Source: an uncultured Clostridia bacterium
GTDB lineage: Bacteria > Bacillota > Clostridia > Christensenellales > Aristaeellaceae
Length of the DNA: 64,000 nt
Assembly (NCBI GenBank): GCA_946413245.1
Contig: CAMKJS010000002.1
Coordinates: 22,695 to 86,694 of the forward strand
Direction: 5' to 3'
Shown here: positions 9,138 through 16,409 of the stretch, one piece after another
Numbering within the stretch: position 1 is the stretch's first letter
How the letters are laid out: every line of letters starts with the position of its first letter
Position numbers and translations under genes: made by a program
Notes under the pieces: generated by a model
Seen by the model: only the letters and a program-made list of their open reading frames with translations
What the model was told of the DNA's origin: nothing
The model's database searches: none

Positions 9138-11060
9138 TCAGTTCTTCATTGCCCGCATGGCGTTCAGCACCGCCAGCACGGTAACTCCCACGTCCGCGAA
9201 TACCGCCAGGCCCATGCCGGCCAGGCCCATGCCGGCCAGTACCAGCGCCGCCAGCTTCACCGCGATGGCAAACACGGCGTTCTGCCGGGCAATGCCGATG
9301 GTACGCCGGGAAATCCGGATCGCGGCGGCAATCTTGGAGGGCTGATCGTCCATCAGCACCACGTCCGCCGCTTCGATGGCAGCGTCCGATCCCAGGGCGC
9401 CCATGGCGATCCCGACATCCGCCCGGGCCAGCACCGGCGCGTCGTTCATTCCGTCCCCCGCGAAGGCGAGGGCCTTTTTTGGTTCCTTTTTTTCCAGCAG
9501 TTCTTCCACGGCTGTCACCTTGTCCGCCGGCAGCAGACCCGCCCGGTACTCGTCCAGGCCCAGGGTCTCCGCCACATGCCGGCCGACCTCCTCACGGTCG
9601 CCGGTCAGCATCACGGTCCGGGATACGCCGCATGCACGGAGAGCACGAACCGCTTCGGCAGAATCCGCCTTGATCCGGTCCGATACCAGAATGTAGCCGG
9701 CATATTCTCCGTCGATCGCGATATGGAGAACCGTTCCGGCCTTTTCGCAGGCGCTCCGCCCCGCTCCGACTCCGTCCATCAGCTTCGTATTGCCGACCGC
9801 CACCCGGCGGCCGTTGATCCGCGCGATGATTCCCTGTCCGGATACCTCCTCGGTTTCCTCCACGGTGCAGTCGTCGTTTTCCTCCGGGTAAGCCGCTCGC
9901 AGCGAGGCAGCGATGGGGTGCGTGGAATACCGTTCCACATGGGCCGCCAGATGCAGCAGCTCGTGGGCGCTGATTTCCTCCGGATGAATGTCCGTCACCT
10001 CGAAGACGCCTTCCGTCAGGGTTCCGGTCTTATCGAACACCACCGTCTCCGTCCGGGCCAGAGCATCCATGTAGTTGGCGCCTTTGATCAGAATGCCCTT
10101 CCGGGAAGCGCCTCCGATGCCGCAGAAGAAGGTCAGGGGCACAGAAATCACCAGGGCGCAGGGACAGGAAACCACCAGGAAGGTCAGCGCTCTCCCGAAC
10201 CACAGGGGAAACGCGCTTCCGAAGTTTCCGGAGAACAGGGGCGGGAGCACCGCCAGCAGCAAGGCGGCGATGACCACCCCAGGCGTATAAACCCGGGCGA
10301 ACTTCGTGATGAAGGTTTCGCTGCGGGATTTATTCTCCCCGGCGTTTTCCACGAGTTCCAGAATACGCGCAGCCGTGGATTCATCCGCCGCCTTCGCCGC
10401 GCGCACCCGCAGCACACCGCTCAGATTCACACAGCCGGATACGATCTCGTCCCCTTCCTCCACGTCCCGGGGAACGCTTTCACCGGTCAGCGCCGCTGTA
10501 TCCAGGCTGGATTTTCCCTCCAGCACGGTTCCGTCCATGGGTACCTTTTCCCCGGGGCGGATCACCACGATCTCGCCGACCTGAACTTCTTCCGGAGAAA
10601 CAGTCACCACCGCGCCGTCCCGCTCCACGTTGGCGCTGTCCGGCCGGATTTCCATCAGCTGAGAAATGGAGCGCCGGCTGCTGCCCTCGGCGATATCCTC
10701 AAAAGTCTCTCCCAGCTGGAAGAACAGCATCACGAACACCGCTTCGGCGAACTCCGGCTTCATGCCAGGCAGAAAACCGATGGCCAGCGCGCCGAGCGTA
10801 GCGATGCACATCAGCAGATCCTCGCTGAACACCTCGCCTTTCTTCATATCCTCGAAGGCTTCCGCGTACAGATCGTAGCTGATCAGCACATATGGCACCA
10901 GATAAATCAGCAGCTGTGCCCACAGGGGCAGGGCCGTGCGGGCAGTAATGATCATCGCCGCCGCAAGCAGAACCGCTGCCGCCAGGATCCGCCCGATCTT
11001 TTCCCGGATTTCCGGCTCCAGGCCGGCCGCCTTCTCACAGATCTTCTTCCACATGTTCAA
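9138..11060 (-). CDS. Zn/Cd/Pb-type P1B ATPase
   Basis: Heavy-metal exporting P-type ATPase of 640 residues in the cell membrane. Visible signatures are CPCALVISVPL in the transport helix, the phosphorylation site DKTGTLTEG near residue 342, the THPIAAS motif of the nucleotide domain, GDGMNDAP, and a C-terminal ADVGVTVLAVLNAMR helix with the aspartate of the Zn/Cd subgroup. It lacks any N-terminal metal-binding (HMA) domain, so it is a short form. The TTG start at 11060 has GGAGG six bases upstream, and ATG at 11054 is the alternative. It overlaps the end of the ArsR gene, so both are one operon under the operator at 11385-11416. A 15-bp tandem duplication occurs near the 3' end. Confidence 0.93.
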   Translation of the reverse strand: MNMWKKICEKAAGLEPEIREKIGRILAAAVLLAAAMIITARTALPLWAQLLIYLVPYVLISYDLYAEAFEDMKKGEVFSEDLLMCIATLGALAIGFLPGMKPEFAEAVFVMLFFQLGETFEDIAEGSSRRSISQLMEIRPDSANVERDGAVVTVSPEEVQVGEIVVIRPGEKVPMDGTVLEGKSSLDTAALTGESVPRDVEEGDEIVSGCVNLSGVLRVRAAKAADESTAARILELVENAGENKSRSETFITKFARVYTPGVVIAALLLAVLPPLFSGNFGSAFPLWFGRALTFLVVSCPCALVISVPLTFFCGIGGASRKGILIKGANYMDALARTETVVFDKTGTLTEGVFEVTDIHPEEISAHELLHLAAHVERYSTHPIAASLRAAYPEENDDCTVEETEEVSGQGIIARINGRRVAVGNTKLMDGVGAGRSACEKAGTVLHIAIDGEYAGYILVSDRIKADSAEAVRALRACGVSRTVMLTGDREEVGRHVAETLGLDEYRAGLLPADKVTAVEELLEKKEPKKALAFAGDGMNDAPVLARADVGIAMGALGSDAAIEAADVVLMDDQPSKIAAAIRISRRTIGIARQNAVFAIAVKLAALVLAGMGLAGMGLAVFADVGVTVLAVLNAMRAMKN

Positions 11061-11343
11061 ATATCGCCTCCACGACCATTCTGATATGCGCGTCCGCCAG
11101 TGCGTAGTACACGTCCTTGCCGTCCCGCCGGCCCCGAAGGATTCTGGCGCTCTTGAGCACCGCCAGCTGATGGGACACTGCGGAAGGGCTCATGCCGATC
11201 CGCTCGGCGATATCCAGGCCCCGGGCTTCCCGCTCCATCAGCACCGCCAGGATTTTCACCCGGGTCACATTCCCCAGCGCCTTGAACACGTCCGCCGTCT
11301 CCATCAGCGTGACCTCGTCCATAGCCTCGTACCGGTTCTCCAT
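11035..11343 (-). CDS. ArsR/SmtB-family metal-responsive repressor
   Basis: Winged-helix repressor of 102 residues. The DNA-binding helix is in MSPSAVSHQLAVLKSARIL, and the region before it reads VFKALGNVTRVKILAVL as in the CadC/SmtB/CzrA group. There is no cysteine in the visible sequence. The C-terminal DAHIRMVVEAIFEHVEE provides D, H, E and H residues at the alpha5 dimer interface where Zn-sensing members bind metal, so Zn sensing is favoured over Cd or As. The ATG at 11343 is supported by GGAGGAGG six bases upstream, and the ORF-track start is 19 codons too long. It is expected to repress itself and the overlapping ATPase gene and release DNA on metal binding. Confidence 0.9.
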   Translation of the reverse strand: MENRYEAMDEVTLMETADVFKALGNVTRVKILAVLMEREARGLDIAERIGMSPSAVSHQLAVLKSARILRGRRDGKDVYYALADAHIRMVVEAIFEHVEEDL

Positions 11344-11384
11344 GTGTTTCCTCCTCCCCGAATCCGGGATGTTTAATACAAATC

Positions 11385-11416
11385 TTGAATGTTTGCTCAA
11401 TTGAGCAATCGTTCAA
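11385..11416 (-). promoter_or_regulatory. Operator for the ArsR repressor
   Basis: A 32-bp inverted repeat, TTGAATGTTTGCTCAA against TTGAGCAATCGTTCAA, in which 14 of 16 positions are symmetrical. Its TGAA...TTCA ends match the shape of SmtB/CzrA-type sites. It lies immediately downstream of the -10 box at 11425-11430, over the expected transcription start, which is the right place for simple repression of the ArsR-ATPase operon. Confidence 0.8.
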
Positions 11417-11424
11417 TCGTTAAG

Positions 11425-11453
11425 AGTATAATCTTGCTGTCCGCTCCTGTCAA
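11425..11453 (-). promoter_or_regulatory. Sigma-A promoter of the ArsR-ATPase operon
   Basis: TTGACA (11453-11448), a 17-bp spacer and TATACT (11430-11425) on the minus strand. This is one mismatch from full consensus. The ArsR-type palindrome begins nine bases after the -10 box. Confidence 0.82.
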
Positions 11454-11482
11454 GAGCAAAAGAGAAAAAAGCGAAAAACAGA

Positions 11483-11510
11483 CAAAAAAAGCGGGGACCT
11501 CAATCCCCGC
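11483..11510 (-). terminator. Intrinsic terminator after the secreted protein gene
   Basis: On the minus strand GCGGGG-ATTGAGGT-CCCCGC forms a six-pair GC stem followed by seven T residues. It lies about 70 bases downstream of the stop at 11581 and insulates the ArsR promoter from readthrough. Confidence 0.8.
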
Positions 11511-11580
11511 AGTTTCTCCGGCCGTTCAGACAGCCTGTGCTGAACAAGCTGTTCTGCTCCGCAGATTGCCGGAAAAGCGA

Positions 11581-12531
11581 TCATTCCGCCGGCAGTTCGT
11601 GATATTCACCGCTTGCCATCAGCGCCTGAATCAGGGCCGACGCGGTCTCGTAATTGGCGTCTGATTCGTCCGCGTTTTTATAGCTGCAGACATACTTAAA
11701 CCCATACTCTCCCATCCAGACCTGCGCATACAGAGTTCCGTAGCTCCTCTTTTCCCCGGCCAGGTATGTGCCGTAAGCTTTCTCCGTATAATCGCCTTTT
11801 TCAATACCCCGCTCGACGGTTTTTTTGCTGACCGCGGATGTGGTATAGAAGGTAAACTGCGCGCCGTTTTCATCTTCGTACACGCCGCTTACATGCAGGC
11901 AGGAATCGTTCATGATCGTGTGCGTCAGCGGAATCTCTTTTCCGTTAAACGTAATCTGCATGGGATAAAACATCGTGCCCCCGTCGTCCACGAGTTTGTC
12001 CGCCGGAAAGCCCGTATCGAACGCGGTAGCAAACGGTCCGGCAAGAACCGCGTCCCGTATCTCGTTCAGGTATTCCTCCCCTTTTCCTTCATCCTCCGGA
12101 TCAATCACGGCACGGAGATAATACGTGTCGGGATCCAGCGGCAGATCACCCAGATGAATCACGATCTGTCCGTCCTCTGTGAGATAGGCGGGGCGGTCGC
12201 CGGCGGTCACCAGCGTGCACCCTTCATCCGCGACAGAAAACTTCTCCTCGTATAATCTGTCGCCCGGTTCTCTTTTATCTTTCGCCATCCCCAGCAGATA
12301 AACATGGATGCTTGCTCCGTCCGTGTTGAAATAACAGTTCGTGCACGCTGAAATGTTCAAATTGCTGATGCTCCACTCGCCTTCCGGCAGGTAGAACGAG
12401 AAATCTTCGCCGAGAATCCGGTTGCGGAGCGTGTACACCTGCCATGTATCCTTGACCTCGGCGGCTTCAGCGATTGCGAAAGAAAGCATGAGTACCAGCA
12501 GAACTGCAATAACCACAAGAATCTTTTTCAT
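11581..12531 (-). CDS. Secreted protein of unknown function
   Basis: A 316-residue protein with a clear Sec signal peptide (MKKILVVIAVLLVLMLSFAIAEAAEV, probable cleavage after AEA, no lipobox) and a beta-rich, mostly acidic mature region containing short repeated ideas such as Y-L-T-E-D-G and F-Y-L-P-E-G. I do not recognise a known domain. The ATG at 12531 is chosen because GGGAGGAG precedes it, with the ORF-track start 19 codons further out. It has its own promoter and terminator, so it is monocistronic, and it faces the ECF sigma factor gene across a 268-bp gap. Extracellular or envelope location is the only firm inference. Confidence 0.75.
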   Translation of the reverse strand: MKKILVVIAVLLVLMLSFAIAEAAEVKDTWQVYTLRNRILGEDFSFYLPEGEWSISNLNISACTNCYFNTDGASIHVYLLGMAKDKREPGDRLYEEKFSVADEGCTLVTAGDRPAYLTEDGQIVIHLGDLPLDPDTYYLRAVIDPEDEGKGEEYLNEIRDAVLAGPFATAFDTGFPADKLVDDGGTMFYPMQITFNGKEIPLTHTIMNDSCLHVSGVYEDENGAQFTFYTTSAVSKKTVERGIEKGDYTEKAYGTYLAGEKRSYGTLYAQVWMGEYGFKYVCSYKNADESDANYETASALIQALMASGEYHELPAE

Positions 12532-12608
12532 GAGTGTTCTCCTCCCTGTGTTGTCTGAATCTGCCTGCAGTATCTTTCGGTTACACAAACGGTAACTTGT
12601 TTACAGAT

Positions 12609-12637
12609 ATTATATCACCAAATAATCCGGAATACAA
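12609..12637 (-). promoter_or_regulatory. Promoter of the secreted protein gene
   Basis: TTGTAT (12637-12632), 17-bp spacer, TATAAT (12614-12609) on the minus strand, about 75 bases upstream of the ATG. The intervening leader holds a small dyad GGTTAC-N6-GGTAAC (about 12580-12597) of unknown use. Confidence 0.65.
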
Positions 12638-12736
12638 ACCATAAATCCCACAATCAAAGCAGAGCAGTATCCAACAGTTTTCAGCTGTTCATTTTATAGC
12701 GCAGCGACCGATCTGTGCGGCTGTTTTTTTTGCAAA

Positions 12737-12765
12737 AGAAACTTTTGGCAGGAATAAACCGTATA
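12737..12765 (+). promoter_or_regulatory. Candidate ECF-type autoregulatory promoter
   Basis: AGAAAC (12737-12742), 17-bp spacer, CGTATA (12760-12765). This resembles the TGAAAC-N16/17-CGTA pattern recognised by sigma-W-like ECF factors and lies 35 bases before the start of the sigma gene, as expected for self-activation. A weak sigma-A -35 (TTGGCA) overlaps the spacer, so housekeeping transcription is also possible. Confidence 0.5.
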
Positions 12766-12799
12766 TTATATGAAGATCTTCTTTCAGGAGGGCTCATTC

Positions 12800-13267
12800 A
12801 TGACCAGGGATGCCTTCGGGCAGTTGTATTTGCAATTGATTCCCGGATTGTACAGGCTGGCTCAAAGCATCCTGCATCATCGGGAAGACGCTATGGATGC
12901 GGTTCAGCAGGCAGTCGAGAAAGCCTGGAAAGCTTCTGACAAAATTCATTCCGGCGGGGAAAAGGCTTACATCACCAGAATTGTTATCAACGAGTGCAGA
13001 AATATACAGCGGCACAGAATGCGCATTGTTCCCCGGCCCGATCTTCCCGGGAATAAGCCGGATGAATCCCACGTTGAATTGTTCGCTGCCATTTCCGCTC
13101 TTCCGGAAAAGTATCGTCTTCCGCTGTTGCTGCGCTATATGGAAGGATACAGTGAAAAAGAAACCGCCGAAACGCTGCATATATCTGTATCCGCTTTGAA
13201 ATCGAGGCTTTTCAGGGCAAGAAACAGCCTGAAAGACATTATCATTGAGGAGAGTGAAAGTCAATGA
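12800..13267 (+). CDS. ECF-family RNA polymerase sigma factor
   Basis: About 155 residues in the usual two-domain order. Region 2 includes LYRLAQSILHHREDAMDAVQ with the AVEKAWKA helix, and region 4 is LPEKYRLPLLLRYMEGYSEKE followed by a helix-turn-helix ending VSALKSRLFRAR. There is no region 1.1 or 3, as normal for ECF factors. The ATG at 12800 has AGGAGG nine bases upstream. It overlaps the next gene by ATGA, which is typical for sigma/anti-sigma pairs and suggests balanced production. Candidate target genes include its own operon with the downstream mannosyltransferase. Confidence 0.9.
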   Translation: MTRDAFGQLYLQLIPGLYRLAQSILHHREDAMDAVQQAVEKAWKASDKIHSGGEKAYITRIVINECRNIQRHRMRIVPRPDLPGNKPDESHVELFAAISALPEKYRLPLLLRYMEGYSEKETAETLHISVSALKSRLFRARNSLKDIIIEESESQ

Positions 13268-13599
13268 AGCATATTACCGATAAAGATCTGCAGCAGTTAT
13301 ACGATGAAGCGCCACAAATTTTATATGACCATGTTCGTCAAAAGCTTTCTCTCCTTCAGGAGAAAAAGCAGGAAGCGGCTATCATAAAAAAGAGATACAG
13401 TGCCCGCCTGATTGCGGCAGCAATCGTTCTGATCGGGCTGATGACGATCGCACTGGCAACCGGCACTGTACAAAAGTGGTTATACGTCAACCGGGACAAC
13501 ACAGTCATTGAAATACGCGAAGAAGCAACCGCCAATCCGTCTCTCCCTGATTCTGATTATGGTAAAAATCCGTATCGTCTCCCCGGAACGATCACATGA
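13264..13599 (+). CDS. Small single-pass membrane protein, probable anti-sigma factor
   Basis: A 111-residue protein with a charged cytoplasmic N-terminus (about 45 residues), one transmembrane helix (LIAAAIVLIGLMTIALATG, near residues 49-67) and a short outer tail. The stop/start overlap with the ECF sigma gene and this topology fit an anti-sigma factor that holds the sigma factor at the membrane. No zinc-binding anti-sigma motif (HxxxCxxC) is present, so it is not a ZAS-type protein. No sequence family is recognised, and the role rests on context. Confidence 0.65.
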   Translation: MKHITDKDLQQLYDEAPQILYDHVRQKLSLLQEKKQEAAIIKKRYSARLIAAAIVLIGLMTIALATGTVQKWLYVNRDNTVIEIREEATANPSLPDSDYGKNPYRLPGTIT

Positions 13600-13661
13600 T
13601 ACAAACCGGCCTGCTGATCTTTGGGAAATAAACGGATATGCCTGGGAAGGATCCGCTCTGA

Positions 13662-16388
13662 ATGTTGAAACAAATAAGTGTAATCCGGTTTGGATTGATT
13701 CTTTCAGTTTGTTTGCTCTTTGCTTTTTACTGCGTTTCCGCGGAAAACCTTCTGGAGAACGGGGATTTTCGGGAGCTTGATGAAGATGGCTTGCCTGTCG
13801 GCTGGTATACAGACGCCTATATTCCTGATCCCGGCTACACTGAATTCACAACAGGAGAAGGGCATACCGAACTGTCAGTTTCAGTCGAAATCCGTAACTA
13901 CGGTTACAATGACGCCCGCTTTGCACAGGTTGTGGATGTAAACCCTGACAGTCTCTATTGCTTAAGCGGATACATCCGGGCTGATGATGTGGAAGGTGGC
14001 CACGGAGCCAACCTCAGCGTGGAAGGTGTATATGCCTTCAGCAAAAAAACCTATGACACAGATGGACAATGGCAGTTTATTGAATATTTCGGTAAAACAG
14101 GACCGGAGCAGAATGAAATCACTGTTTTTGCCAGGCTGGGCGGATATAGCGGAGAAAGCGCAGGAAAAGCTGCATTTTCCGATTTGAAACTGGTCCAGGC
14201 TGACAGGGTTCCGGAAGGCAGTGTTGCTGATTTATGGTACAGGGAATCGGATGATACGCATCATGACGAGGAATACCTCGACGATGATGTGACAGAAGTT
14301 CCCAGTAGTGTCTGGCCTTGGGTACTCGCCATCATTCTGGCCTGCCTGCTGTCTGCGTCGGCGACAATTTTCCTGATGAAGCATTGTCCGCATTCCTCAA
14401 TCATTCATTCTGTCCGCTGTGCAGAGAGCATCACATTGAACAATTGGCATCCGGATCGCAGTCTGCACTGGAAGCGAAAAGATACTTTGATTCTTTGCGC
14501 TGTGACAACACTGATTTATTCCTTGCTCAGTCTGCTGACGCTTGGCAGCACCAAAGCGCCTCAGACTGACTGGACGTCCAGCGGAACAAACGAACAGATT
14601 GTTTTCGATCTTGGCAGTATCCAGGAGAATTTTGAAATCCTGTATTTTGCCGGAGTCAGTCATCATAACTTCTCAGTTTCTGTCAGCGATGACGGTGAAA
14701 ACTGGGCAGAGGAAACATGGGCCCAGATGAATGAATGGCAATGCTGGAAATGGAAATACATAACCATTTCCTACGAATCCGAGCAAAGCGGGAGATCTTT
14801 TTCGAATCCAAACCAGTCAAACATCGTCCGTTTCAGCGGGCGGTATGTCCGCCTGTCAAGCAGGCAGTATGCCCTCTCGCTGAAAGAGATTCTGTTCCGT
14901 CGCATGGACGGTTCAGCCATATCTCCCGCAGTTGTGTCACAGAACGGCGCAAATCCTGAAAGTATATATTATTCAGATCCCTCCGCTCTGATTGATGAAC
15001 CTGAAACGCTGGAGCAGCTTCCCGCTTTGTTTGCTGATGAAAAAGTACTCCCTCGGAAAGCGGAGCCGTCCTGGTGGAACAGTACTTATTTCGACGAAAT
15101 ATACCATGCCCGAACCGCGTATGAGTTTCTTCAGGGTACCGTTCCCTATGAGACCAGCCATCCCCCGCTTGGCAAAGAACTGATGAGCATATGTATCGCT
15201 GTTTTCGGAATGACGCCTTTCGGCTGGCGTTTCGCCGGAGCAGTCGCGGGGATTCTGATGCTGCCCGGTATGTATCTGCTCGGGAAGCAATTGACAAAAA
15301 AGACATGGATTGCCGCGCTGGCCTGTCTGCTGATGGCGCTGGATTGTATGCATCTGACACAGACGCAGATTGCCACAATAGACAGTTTCCCGGTTCTGTT
15401 TATCATCTTTTCCTACTTTTTCATGCTGCGCTTCCTTCAGACAGATTACCTGCAGGAAAAGACTGCTGTCTCCTTGATTTCGCTCTGCTGCAGCGGTCTG
15501 TGCATGGGCCTTTCCGTTGCGAGCAAATGGATCGGCATATATGCCGGAGCGGGACTGGCTGTACTCTTTTTCCGGCATTGTCTCAGGATAATCCTGCTGG
15601 AGCAGAAGGCAGGCAAGACAAGCAGAAAAAAACGTTCATGTGCCGCCCCGCGCAAAACGCTGGCGCTTTGCCTTTGGTGTATAATATTCTTCGTTGTCAT
15701 CCCGGTGACTGTGTATCTGCTAAGCTACATTCCATATTTCGTCTACAAAGCCCATCAGATTGATTCTTTTTCCGATTACATCGCAGAAGTATGGGATACC
15801 CAGATTCACATGTTCCGCTATCACAGCAGCCCCGGATTGGGAATGGATCACGATTTTTATTCTCCGTGGTGGGAATGGCCGCTTATCCTCAGACCGATGT
15901 ATTATGCGTCCGAAGAATATGTCCCGTCGTCTTCCTCAGTTCATTACAGCATATTCTGTTTCGGGAATCCGGTAATCTGGTTTGGCGGTCTCGCGGCGCT
16001 TCTGTGCTGTCTTATCCGCTCTGCTGTATGCAGCAGATACGAATCAGCCGGTTCCGATCGGATCCGGCATCTGACATCAACTTCTTTAGACTCCCGATAT
16101 GTATTCCTTTTCACGGGCCTGCTTGCGCAGTATCTTCCATGGGTATTGGTTCCGAGAGGCACCTATATCTATCATTACTTTGCCAGTCTGCCTTTTCTGA
16201 TGATAGCCGTCTGCCTCTGCTTTGACGGGTATAAAGAAGACGCCTCAAAAATCCTGAAAAGCTGCTTCATCCTGCTGATTACAGCCGCCGCCGGCTTCTT
16301 TATTCTGCTTTTTCCATATGCCAGCGGGATAGCAGTCCCCTCTTTCTGGCTGGATCTTGGTCAGAAAATCCTGAATATATGGTATTAG
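13662..16388 (+). CDS. PMT-family protein mannosyltransferase with extra extracellular domains
   Basis: A 908-residue polytopic membrane enzyme of the dolichyl/polyprenyl-phosphate-mannose:protein O-mannosyltransferase family (GT39). Order: signal/first helix (about 8-27), a beta-sandwich CBM-like domain (about 29-190), a helix near 215-238, another near 276-294, an inserted discoidin (F5/8 type C)-like domain of about 130 residues, then the catalytic loop with YFDEIYHARTAYEF (DE motif near residue 477) and SHPPLGKEL, and eight or more further helices. The mature DE loop would face outside. It lies 62 bases after the anti-sigma gene. Upstream AAGGAT is a weak ribosome site. It likely O-mannosylates exported proteins, and the added domains may bind sugars or targets. 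Confidence 0.85.
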   Translation: MLKQISVIRFGLILSVCLLFAFYCVSAENLLENGDFRELDEDGLPVGWYTDAYIPDPGYTEFTTGEGHTELSVSVEIRNYGYNDARFAQVVDVNPDSLYCLSGYIRADDVEGGHGANLSVEGVYAFSKKTYDTDGQWQFIEYFGKTGPEQNEITVFARLGGYSGESAGKAAFSDLKLVQADRVPEGSVADLWYRESDDTHHDEEYLDDDVTEVPSSVWPWVLAIILACLLSASATIFLMKHCPHSSIIHSVRCAESITLNNWHPDRSLHWKRKDTLILCAVTTLIYSLLSLLTLGSTKAPQTDWTSSGTNEQIVFDLGSIQENFEILYFAGVSHHNFSVSVSDDGENWAEETWAQMNEWQCWKWKYITISYESEQSGRSFSNPNQSNIVRFSGRYVRLSSRQYALSLKEILFRRMDGSAISPAVVSQNGANPESIYYSDPSALIDEPETLEQLPALFADEKVLPRKAEPSWWNSTYFDEIYHARTAYEFLQGTVPYETSHPPLGKELMSICIAVFGMTPFGWRFAGAVAGILMLPGMYLLGKQLTKKTWIAALACLLMALDCMHLTQTQIATIDSFPVLFIIFSYFFMLRFLQTDYLQEKTAVSLISLCCSGLCMGLSVASKWIGIYAGAGLAVLFFRHCLRIILLEQKAGKTSRKKRSCAAPRKTLALCLWCIIFFVVIPVTVYLLSYIPYFVYKAHQIDSFSDYIAEVWDTQIHMFRYHSSPGLGMDHDFYSPWWEWPLILRPMYYASEEYVPSSSSVHYSIFCFGNPVIWFGGLAALLCCLIRSAVCSRYESAGSDRIRHLTSTSLDSRYVFLFTGLLAQYLPWVLVPRGTYIYHYFASLPFLMIAVCLCFDGYKEDASKILKSCFILLITAAAGFFILLFPYASGIAVPSFWLDLGQKILNIWY

Positions 16389-16409
16389 AATTGTTACGTA
16401 AATTGGCAG

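Noticed and set aside
12685-12715. AACAG-TTTTCAG-CTGTT hairpin as a terminator
   Set aside because: Only five A/T-containing pairs and no gene ending nearby on the plus strand.
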